Part shown: one piece after another, positions 38,428 through 48,000 of the stretch
Numbering within the stretch: the stretch's first letter is position 1
Layout of the letters: the number at the start of each line of letters is the position of its first letter
Origin: Apteryx mantelli
Lineage: Eukaryota; Chordata; Aves; Apterygiformes; Apterygidae
DNA length: 64,000 nt
NCBI RefSeq assembly: GCF_036417845.1
Contig: NC_089980.1
Location: 55,922,501-55,986,500 of the forward strand
Reading direction: 5' to 3'
The notes under the pieces: generated by a model
Told to the model about the DNA's origin: nothing
The model's input: the letters and a program-made list of their open reading frames with translations, nothing else
The model's database searches: none
Translations under genes and position numbers: made by a program

Positions 38428-39284
38428 AAAAACTCCAAAGAAATACCCTTTCAAATGCCTTTTGCCTTCAGTTGATGCTGTGCCTCGAAACTGAGAAATG
38501 CTGCCTCTGAGCACTGCCCAAATGCTTTGGGAGCTGAGGGTGCTCTGAGTGCACCGGGAGAAACCAGAAAATCTAATACCGGGGGGCAGCAGCCAGCCTT
38601 GGCTAACATCTGGCTGAGGTTTCAGCAGCAGGTTTTAGGGAGGTATTTTTGGTTCTGTGAAGGAGTGGGAGAGCACACTGAACCCTGTAGCTAAGTGATT
38701 TTATTTTTCCAGTAGTGTAATTATGAAAAATACCTCACATGTTCCCCATTAATGTTGCCATTATCAGACAGGCAGGGCTCTCAGCATGAGCCAGTACGTG
38801 CACGTAATGCATTAGGAAATGTACTGCTCACCCGGCTTTCGAACAGCATAAAGCGATTTGCCACAGCTCTCATAATGACGGGGAGCCAAACATAGCTACA
38901 TGTCGTGTCAGGAAGGGCAGCAAGGCCTGACTTTAAGCTCAAGCTCTTTGGTTAGAAGAAAGAAAAAGAGCAAGCCAAACCCCTGCTTGTGGGCACTATG
39001 TTGCCTGCCTTCCCAAGTGCGGAGTGGATGGGTTGCCGAGAAGGGCTATCATATTCTGATGGGGCTGTGAAGGCAAACGTCTCTCGCTCGCCCACTCATT
39101 CACTCACATGAGCGGTGTAAGAGCAGAACAAAAAAAGAAACTCTGCAGGGGAATTATATAATCCTCCATCTTGAGATGCACTTATTTCTAAGGTTACTTT
39201 TCCCTATTGAAGATGGGCCATCACAGCATCCTTACAGCCAAACTGGTGAGATAGGGATGGACTGGTGGATTATACAGGGGGTGC

Positions 39285-39374
39285 AAAAGTGGTTGAGCCA
39301 TAAGTCTCAAAAGGTTCTTGCTTGGGAGACCTGGGCTCACACGTCCTGGGCTGTGACAGACTGTGTGACCATGG
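39285..39374 (+). mobile_element. MIR-like (tRNA-derived) SINE, 5' half
   Basis: GTGGTTGAGCC, then GGGAGACCTGGGCTC, then AGACTGTGTGACCATGG follow the order of the MIR/CORE-SINE consensus (tRNA-like B-box region, then CTGTGTGACCTTGGGCAAGTCAC). The similarity stops abruptly at the LTR border and resumes after it. It is diverged and therefore old. The exact SINE subfamily is not resolved. Confidence 0.65.
39369..39374. repeat. Target-site duplication, left copy (CCATGG)
   Basis: Six bases directly abutting the LTR end TGTCGC, identical to the six bases after the other LTR end at 39861-39866. Confidence 0.85.
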
Positions 39375-39860
39375 TGTCGCGGTCCGCGGGAGTGACGGGA
39401 ATGAATCATACGCATTCACAGAATGCAGGTTCAATTCCATCTTTATTCAGCAATTTGCCTATTTTATAAGTACAAGTATTCGGCGCTCTGGCCCTTGATT
39501 TGTGGTTCATACAGATTATGTCACAGGTAGCCAATCATTGCACCGATCACGCACACAGCGGTCATGCCTTGTACCTTGCTGCTTGTTTAGCAAAGCTGTC
39601 TAGCCCTTAACCTTGGTTCCCACTGGCTTCTGCTAGTTTATCTGTACTTTCTCAGGATGTATCATTCCCAGCTGCACCAGTGTCCTTGGTAAACTACTTC
39701 AAAGCACATAGCAGCAGCTACAGTCTGAGGCCTAAGGCTTCAGCAAATTTAGCTACTTATGCTAAGCAAGTTGTGCTAAGCAACTAATCCTAAACAGTGT
39801 AGTTCCATACTCTATATTTCATATAGATTATTGTTCTGAAGTACCGCAAGGGCCCCAACA
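39375..39860 (-). mobile_element. Solo LTR of a class II (ERV-K-like) endogenous retrovirus
   Basis: A 486-bp element. On the minus strand it begins TGTTGGGGCC and ends CCGCGACA, giving the 5'-TG...CA-3' ends of an LTR. It is flanked by identical 6-bp CCATGG duplications, the length typical of class II (alpha/beta-like) avian ERVs. Minus-strand signals are a TATA box (TATAAAAT, + positions 39451-39458) followed closely by the poly(A) signal AATAAA (39432-39437). There is no gag, pol or env, primer-binding site or second LTR nearby, so the internal region was lost by LTR-LTR recombination. It has the same orientation as CAPN9, about 2.2 kb beyond its stop. Confidence 0.88.
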
Positions 39861-39866
39861 CCATGG
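39861..39866. repeat. Target-site duplication, right copy (CCATGG)
   Basis: Matches 39369-39374 exactly and follows the LTR terminus CCCCAACA. Confidence 0.85.
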
Positions 39867-39940
39867 GAAAGCCACGTCATCTATACAGGTTTTCTACTGC
39901 TTAATTCTCCTTAAATGTGCGAGTGCTGTGGCTCTAGGTG
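39861..39940 (+). mobile_element. MIR-like SINE, 3' half (interrupted by LTR)
   Basis: GGGAAAGCCACGTCATCT and the following TTTTCTACTGCTTAATTCTC continue the SINE consensus segment GGGCAAGTCACTTAACCTC...CAGTTTCCTC. Removing the LTR and one CCATGG copy rejoins a plausible SINE. Confidence 0.5.
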
Positions 39941-41610
39941 TTTTGTAAACCCCAAGGTAGGACAGGGTCTTGCATCTCTGCAGTGAGCTGGCCACCTAGG
40001 AAAGAGGCTTGATTTGTAAAGGATTCAGATGTTAGCTCTCAATTCCTCATGATATAGTTAGCAGGCAACTTCTCTGAGTGGGCAGATAACAGTTGGGGGT
40101 GTTTTTATCTTAAATGCATGAATATTCTCTTAAATGTAGAGAAGATTTAGCTTCCTGCCCTTTTGCTCCTTCTCCAATTTTTATCACTTTTTTATATCAA
40201 GCCTGATTCCTCCAAGACACTCCCAGTTCTGGGTAGAGAAACAGAAAACTACACCGGCGATATCAGGCACTGAGACATCTCTTTTTTTCTGCATAGCTGG
40301 TGAACATATAGAAAGAAAATGTAATACAATAAATTTGAATCAGTGTCCAAGTACACAGAATGAACCAATTAAGAATCTGTGATTTTTGGTTTCAAGTATA
40401 TGGCTGAATGTTTATAGGACAGTGTAGATTTTAATCCAAACTTTCACAGATTTAGACAGCTGCCTCTAATGCTGTCAAAAGGGCACACAATCTGAATATT
40501 TGAAAATCAATATACCTCATGCGGCTGAGTATCTCGGTTAATCAAATACTGCAACCTTTAGCTTTTTTGCTCAGCTTCCAGTTAGCTCCAGAGCATTTTC
40601 TGCATAGTTACAAGATTATAACTGATAGTAAAAAGAAGTGGATATTTTAAACATCATGATCCCTGTGTTTTTTCATTATTTGAACTTCACCTTTATGGCA
40701 GTTTGATTTTCCTTCCAGGGTTGCTCATTAGGTTTAAATCTAGAAAGATAAAACACTGGCTATCTCAGTGTGAAAGATCCTGAACAGCAGGGAATGTGAG
40801 GCTATTCTAGAGCCATCTGTTTTGCTGCAAGAAAGGTTTTAGAAAACAAACCCGGACTGTTGATTCATTATAAAATATATATGTTATGAAGATAATCTTG
40901 GAAACAAATCCTGTGAAGACCTCTTAAGCCCCTTGCTGCTATTATTGTTATTTTTTAAATCAGCACTGGCTACCAACGTCACATGAATAATACTGTGTAA
41001 CTGGCAGATGGAAAATAGCAATAGCTGCATAGATCATGGTCTTCTGAGCACTTACCAGGGGTTACATTTAATTCATCTGAAATGACATAAATTGCTGCTC
41101 TTCTGGAGTCATGGTTAGCAGGACTGGCTACTGGCCCCCTGGCTGCTTGTGGGGAGATAGCCCCATGCGAGAGTTCACCAGCTCAGGACACCACACGTTT
41201 CTCTGAAGATGAAAGCAAGCTGTGTGCAACTCTCTACAGCATTTGGCTTATGGGACATGCTTTGGCCAGGTTCGTGCTAGAGGAAGGACTGAGGAGAGGT
41301 GAGAAGCAACAATTTTTCTCTGAATTAAATTTGTGAAGACTTTTGGACCTTAACTTAAACATCCTTCTGAGGAAGCCTGGACCAGGGACCTCTGTTACAA
41401 ATATTCAAAAATAAATTTTCATCTATACATTCCTTAGTCTTCCTTAGTTCACAGGCTACCAGGCTGCAATTCTTCTGGCTATGACAAGAGATGTGTTATG
41501 CAGCCATGCAGCACACCTGGAAACAAATTCTAAATTGAACAAAGTTTTATGCAACATTATATTTTAAAAAGCACCTTACAGTAATCTGTAGCCAAGCAGC
41601 AATAAAGATT
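39941..41610. other. Gene-free sequence between LTR and CAPN9 3' end
   Basis: AT-rich, no recognisable exon or further repeat. An ATTAAA (minus) lies at 41067-41072. It may include extended CAPN9 3' UTR if the proximal signal is not used. Confidence 0.55.
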
Positions 41611-41616
41611 TTTAAT
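41611..41616 (-). terminator. CAPN9: Candidate CAPN9 poly(A) signal ATTAAA
   Basis: The commonest variant hexamer, about 410 nt after the CAPN9 TGA on the minus strand. I found no canonical AATAAA on the minus strand between the stop and the solo LTR, so this is the best nearby candidate. A second ATTAAA lies at 41067-41072. Confidence 0.35.
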
Positions 41617-41768
41617 CACTTTACTCTGTGCTGTACTGAGACTAAATACAATCCCATTTCATAAAAGCCTGTGGTCATGCAGGGACATCAATTTCAGTCT
41701 GCTTGAGATGCATGTCTGCCCCAACCAAATGCCTCTCACAGTTACAAACTCAATATCAGGCTTTATCA

Positions 41769-41800
<32 letters not shown>

Positions 41801-42021
41801 AAAACAAAAAAAAACCTCACCCCCCCCAAATCCCCCAAATTTGATCTGATTTTTGAACTCATGAACACAACAGGGCTGGAGATCAGAATGGGTGGGCAGC
41901 ATGCATGTTCCTCTATACAAAAGCTCCTGGTAATGTTTGCATGACAAAGGGACGACAGCTGTTTGGGTAGATGTCTCGCAGAAGCGTTACAGGAAACTCC
42001 TGGCGTCCCAGTCAGACTTCT
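41617..42021 (-). other. CAPN9: CAPN9 3' UTR (inferred)
   Basis: Non-coding sequence after the TGA on the minus strand, ending at the ATTAAA candidate. It contains the (GTTTT)n tract at 41768-41814. The end is inferred only. Confidence 0.4.
41768..41814. repeat. (AAAAC)n microsatellite
   Basis: About five AAAAC units followed by longer A runs broken by C, then a C-rich run at about 41820-41827. Inside the inferred CAPN9 3' UTR it reads as (GTTTT)n in the sense direction. Confidence 0.9.
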
Positions 42022-42048
42022 TCAGATACTCATTGCCAGGATGATGAA
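42022..42048 (-). CDS. CAPN9: CAPN9 exon 20, terminal coding exon
   Basis: 27 nt after acceptor [15 protein letters not shown] then TGA (42024-42022). It is equivalent to the mammalian FIHLTMNI end, part of the fifth EF-hand that mediates penta-EF pairing. The short exon was found from its phase 0 start and this resemblance. Confidence 0.85.
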   Translation of the reverse strand, partial: FIILAMSI

Positions 42049-45000
42049 CTAGTATCAGAAGAAAGATCAAACTTAGAATAAATAATTTCAGCCACCTCCA
42101 ACCAAATGAAAGAGAGGAGTTCAAAAGTACTGCCTTGTTCCAAGCTGACCCACACAGGGAAGGGGAACTCTGAGTGTAAGCCTTTATGTCATGTCAGGAT
42201 GAGGAGCAAAAGGTAGAGACCTCTCCTAGCATGCAAGTGGGACTCGTTCAGCCTTTAGTCCTGTGTTTTGGGAGAAGGAGACAGAGGTCTGCTAGCACCA
42301 GATGACAACAGTGGCAGTGATTGCATTTGCATCCCTGCAGTCCATATGGGCTCCCACATTTTTTGTGCTGGGGAATTCATTGTGCCTTGTCCCAGGGAAC
42401 TTTCAGCTAGAGTGTAAAATGAGAGACAGCCCATGTGTCACAAGGCGACAAAGAGAGCACAAGAAAATAATAAGCCAGTGCTGAACAGTGATTCCGGGAG
42501 AGCAAAAGACATCCAGTCCCAGTCTGCTGCTTTCTTGTTCCCCTGTTGTGAGCTGGGACCCAGGGAAGTAAAGAGCAGGGAGTCCAGAAAGGGGGATGGG
42601 AAGCTGTGAATATGCAATAGGGCAAGAAAGGAAGGAAATAGCATGGAGGAGATGTAATCAGTGTGTGCACTGTAAAATCACAGCTCTGCTGAAATATGTA
42701 GCAAACTCCCCCTGCACTTTTATGGACATGGATTTCACCTGAAGTGTCATGCAAAAATATTCTAGTTCCTGTGACAGGACAAAGCTCTAGACAAGCCCCT
42801 TAATTTTGTCAGTGTTTATGAAGCTGTGCTCGTACCTCACTTATATTCAGGTTAATGAACTCCTTGTTCACACTCAGTGCCTGGAATACTCCTGGAATGA
42901 AAAATAGGACGTCAGAGCTATAAATACACCTCATTCATATTCATACATGAGCTTCCTATCCCACAGTGATGAGTGGCCATGCCAAAGAAAGGAAAGGCCT
43001 GGTGCAAGGACTGATTGCTTATGACTGATTGGTGGTGGTAGCTGCTCTGAAAAATGAAGTCCTTACAAGAGGAAATATCTCATTGACTTAGGTCTTTGTG
43101 TGAGTCTCACTTCAGAACTTGACTGGTAGTGGGTGTCCTGGCTGTGCTAAACACTCAGATTTGGGTGATACCCTGAAAAGAAGCCAAGCAATTTGCATTT
43201 CTTTATATATCTTATTTAACTTCTATCTCTCAGTAATTTAATAATTCTACTCCAATGCAAATTGAACCAGGAAGTAAAGAGAACAAAACTAAAAAATATT
43301 GCTCAGGAAAGTTTCTTTGATCCTCACAGAGTGAGCTGAGTTTGATTTGAGTTTGGAGCCACACTGAAGATCACTTCAAAGTTCATCCAGCCATTTTACC
43401 TATCTCTACTACTTCTAGTCTGGAAAGAGAGAGACCCTGCATGCGAATGAACTGAGGCAGAGGATGCCTCGATGTAGAGTAAGCCATATCTTCAGCAGGA
43501 CAAGTTATGTAAAAGGTGCAGGAGATCCCTGCACAAGTGCATGACTAGTATCTCTTTGCATGAGGCACAAGTGATATTTGAACCTTGGACTTCAGGGATC
43601 CCAAACTAAGCTCTCACCACTTGCATGAAAGGAAGAGCTCCCTTGGCTGCGTGCCCCGATGGGCCGTTACCCTCGTGGGTGGGGTCCCGGGAAGCGGCAT
43701 GCCCTGCTCCGGAGTCGCATGCCCTGCGGGAGGGCCTGGGCATGGAGTCTAGGAGGACGTGCTCGGACAGCACTGTGGGAACGAAGGGGCAGCAGGAGCC
43801 TGGGGATGGGATGAGGAAGTAGGAGTGGGAATCTGAGTGAGTGCCAGGCCAGGAAAGGGTGCTGTGGGTGCTCAAGGGATTGGGGGCTAGGCCGGTGAGA
43901 CACACAACCCATCCACTTTTTTGCAAGTGAGATTTGGCCACAAGCTGGTTGAGAGCTGCTAGTCAGATAGGTTAGCCACGAGAAAGGATATAACATGGTC
44001 TTGGCAAGCATTCTTCACGTCTGCTGTGGAGCTACAGAGTTTGTGAAGCAGGCTCTATTCACAAGGGGAAATTTTCCATTTAGCAGCAGGACATTTTTCA
44101 CTTTATGAGAGAAAAACTATCCTAAAAGCAAATCCTAAACACAGCTCCTTTTTGTTAGCTGTTCAATGTACACACTTGATCTCAAATATTACGCAAAATG
44201 CTCCACAACAACCAAAAGTGGAGAATTTTTTCGAGTGGGAAGAAATTCTAGAGGAAGAAGGTACTCACGACTTGCATTCTCTAAGCGAATTAAGCAGTTC
44301 AGAAAATCATCAAAGTCAATCTGGAACTGTTCATCAGAGTATCGAAGAACAATCAGCTGCAGCAGGTAGTTGTTGAGTTGGTATCCTTCCCAAACACATG
44401 CACACAAAGGAAAAGTGAGCAGCCTCGCAGGCCAGGAAGAAATCTGCAAATCTCTACTAGCTAATCTTGAAAATCAGTTGATGGGAGGATACTCTGCAGC
44501 ATGCATCCATCCAGAAAGTGATCTGACTGCAAAGTCCTTTAAGCTGGCAATGAATACCGAACTCCAAACAAGAAATTTTTCAGTCACTGCAATTTTTTTT
44601 ATGCATGAGGGACCATTCTGCCTCCCTGAGATATATAAGGATTTCTGCAAAACTAGGTGCTTAAATAAAAATAGTTTGTGATGCAATGCAAACCCACCGA
44701 TTGCTCTTCATAACAAACAGCCTACTCATAGCTCCTCCGACCCTTGAGTGGAGATGGGCTCTGAAGTGTTTTGTTTTAGGGTTTAACCCTGCACGTGTGC
44801 TGGCTCTGTTGAGTTTAATAGAGCTCAACAAAAATGTAAAGGCTGCTCTGACTGACTGCCCTGGGAGGCTCGTGCTCTCTGGGGCAAAATAAGGGAACAT
44901 GCCGTTGTAAATATTTTCACAGCTAGATCCGAAGCAGCCAACCCCATTCTTCTTTTACTGCGGTTTGCTCTTCAGATAATTAGATGAAAGGGCCAATGTC

Positions 45001-48000
45001 AACCCACAGACAGACTCCCAAAAGTACTTCCAAAAAATATCCCATTTCCTGAATGAGGCAGCCCAAGGACCAGATATCAGGATTGTTCCTTCTCCTTGAA
45101 GGTGCCCCAGTCAAAGTCCACTGTCCCCCAGTGCTCTCCATCAGGGCCATGAGCTCGCTTGGGGCCATGGCCCAGCTCCAGACCTAAAGCTTTCCACTCT
45201 AGGTGCCTTTTTGGGGTTTAGTCCTCCTCACTGCCCAGAGGCACTCAGCCAGCATAATATCTTGCAGCTCTCTTCACCTACAGTGGATCTGCCTGACAGG
45301 CTTCCCAAATAAAATGCAGTGCTTGACTTACCTGCAGCTTTTAGAGCACTACGAAGCTCATATGAGGACATGGAACCAGATTTATCAAAGTCAAACTGAA
45401 GAAAGATGCTCTGTTATGAGAGGAGCACATGGAAATTTCAGTATTTCCATATGAAAGGGAGCATGGATATGGCACACAAAGGAACGGTGTTTATCTTTAA
45501 ATATGTAGCACAAGCATTTAAGAAGCTGACAAGACTTTGGCCTAGATCCAGTCTGATTTTGTAACTGAGGAGCAAATCTGGGCCCCAGTTCTCTTTGTCA
45601 TTTGAATAGGCTGTTGTGAAACTTAAACAAGTACTGCCAAACCCAAGAATTCAATAATAGTTGCTCTTCATAAAAAATTCCATGATTTTTTAAAAGTAAT
45701 CTTATCTGGGAAGGATGTATTTTTATTCATCTTCTAAATTCTCCCTGTTGAGGCATTCTCCTCACTTTTTTCCAACGTTTATAGCTCTGAAGGCTATAAA
45801 CAAATTGCTTAATGTGAAGTTGAGATTGTCTTTACTCCTTTGCATCTAGTTATAAAAAAATCTAAACATTCATGGTACAAACAAGAGAACTGGTAGAACT
45901 GGTTTGAATTTTGACCTAAATATTAAGTAATTATTAAGCTGCAGTTAAATTCCATCTTTTTAATGGGGCAACAAACGTGAACCTCCCCTGGACTATGAGT
46001 TAATTAGAGTTGTCATATTCAGCCTAAAAATTTCTGTCAGATATACCTGCAAATCTTCCTGTAGGAAACAAGGATTTCTCAAGCCTCCTTGTTAAAAAAC
46101 AATACATCTTTTGATAAGGGGGATATGAAATTAGTACCTAGAAAAGTATTTGTGATTTCTGATGGGCTAGACAAGAAGCAGAGAGCTGCGTATTTCAAAT
46201 GCTTGCGTGAAGCATGAATTCAGAATAGCTATTAATCACCATGAGGAAACAATTATGATGTCCTTTTTTGAATATTCAGTCTGTGGCCTGATCCTGCAAG
46301 CTTTCTTATTTTTACTGCCTTATACAATGGCAGGGAAATGTATTTAAAATTAGAACCAACACTTTCCCAGACTTCGGTGTTGTTGACTCTTGAGAGATCA
46401 ATAATGGAAATGCAGAGACTTATGAAATGATTGTTTCCTACTAGTCATGAATCATCACATTCTTCTTCTGTAAAACAACAGTAATGGAAAAGCCTTAAGT
46501 TTCATTTTGATTGGCTTCCATATTAGTGCCCATTGCATTCTTTATCCCAAACAAAAATCTCTGTTATTTCCAGCAAAACATTATGGTTTAGCATCACAGA
46601 AAGCTAAGAATGCCATTGACTATCCAAAAGAAGCCCCCCTACTTTTGGAAAACTTTTTAATTAAAACTTGTGGTTTGTAAACACTTCTGTCTCTATTTTT
46701 GTCTGCACATACATATTAAACTACGCAAAAAATAATAGCTAATAAAATGGAGAAGCAAATACGATGAATAATGTCACCTACAATCCATTTCTTCATTCTT
46801 TCCCAGAAAACTTTGAACTCATTAAATTCCAGTTTCCCATTGCCACTGGACTAGTAATCTGCATTAAGGAAAAGGACATGTTACATGAAGGTCCAAATTC
46901 TGAACACATTTACCAGTGCTGTTTCTTTAAAGAGATAACGTGATCTTGCCTTGAAAGCCTGTGGTGCCACTGAAACCGATACAGGGATTTCTCATGTGGC
47001 GCAGCTCAAGCGGTTACAGCCATGGCTGCTGCTGCTGTGGTACTTGTGAGACATGATGTGATAAAATAACAACGCAGCTGAGCAATGCAGGCTCCATGGG
47101 AGTAAGAAAGACAGATTGTTCTAAGGCAAGAACAGCTTTGAATGTAAATGGGCTATAAATGATTCAGAGAATTAAATTACCTGATTAAAAAAATTGCTAC
47201 TGTACTCAGAGGAATTAGTCAACCAATGCGCTATTCAGTATTGTTAGCTAGAGACGAGGCTCTACCACAGCGGCTCAGTCAAAAATTAATGAGACGTACA
47301 GAGCGAGGTTGGTAAAATCTGGTCCTTATGAGCCTTATGATGAAAAAAAATGCCTATACAGCAATTCTGAGAAGTGGAGTCTAGATCTGCTTGGACTTCC
47401 CTCTGCCTAAAGTGTGAAGATCTTAATATTTATTTTACTGAGTTACTGATGTCCCCCAAGCAGAGCTCACTTGCAGGATGGGGCACTTGCTCAGAAATGC
47501 TACATAACTAATGGGCCCAACATGACCCTTTTTCACTTTCCATCTTAATTTTCAGGACAAAGCCCTTGCTCAGAGGGGTACTAGCTCAGCAAGCATTCAC
47601 ACAGGCCAAAATGCTCCAAGTGGGGTCTAGCTAATGCCTGCCATTACTTAAGCACCTACACTGGTGACACTGCTTATGGCCCCCACAGATCCCAAGGACA
47701 TTATCAGCCCTGCAAAACAGTCTGTCTGTTTAACCGGACAGGTTTGAAAACGTTGGCCAGAGAGCAGCATCAAAATGCCTCTGCAATGTTTTTCTTTCTG
47801 CGTCATGTAAAACCTCGGCCCTCTTTCCTGCACGGTTTGATTGCAGCCAGGGAATATTGCGGTATATAACACTGGGGAGACTCTGCCAGTTTTGCCCTGG
47901 GATTGCTTTCATGTCATTTTGCTCCTCCACTGTGGGATGGTTGTGTCTGTGTTCCCCATGTTTCCAAAGCAGATGAAGAAATGTCTCCCATATTTATTCA

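Larger units (their letters stand above)
20461..39284. other. Intergenic region between C1orf198 and CAPN9
   Basis: About 19 kb without a recognisable gene. The open frames, including those of 100-180 codons in GC-rich patches, show no family motif, overlap each other on both strands and lack splice context. The region contains the second duplicated block, a pyrimidine tract at 20791-20830, GC-rich patches (25510-25690, 27180-27330, 30560-30960, 36525-36700, 36840-37090), an AAAC microsatellite and a G-quadruplex motif. A non-coding RNA cannot be excluded. Confidence 0.7.

Noticed and set aside
39290..39372. tRNA gene
   Set aside because: Only tRNA-like promoter-box resemblance, with no cloverleaf; it continues into a SINE body.
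39375..39860. Complete endogenous provirus
   Set aside because: Only one LTR, with TSDs directly on both sides; no internal viral genes or primer-binding site in the neighbourhood.
41050..41090. ATTTCAG followed by ATGAATTAAATG on the minus strand as the last CAPN9 exon
   Set aside because: It stops after two codons and does not resemble the family end. The exon at 42022-42048 ([12 protein letters not shown]) fits in phase and sequence.
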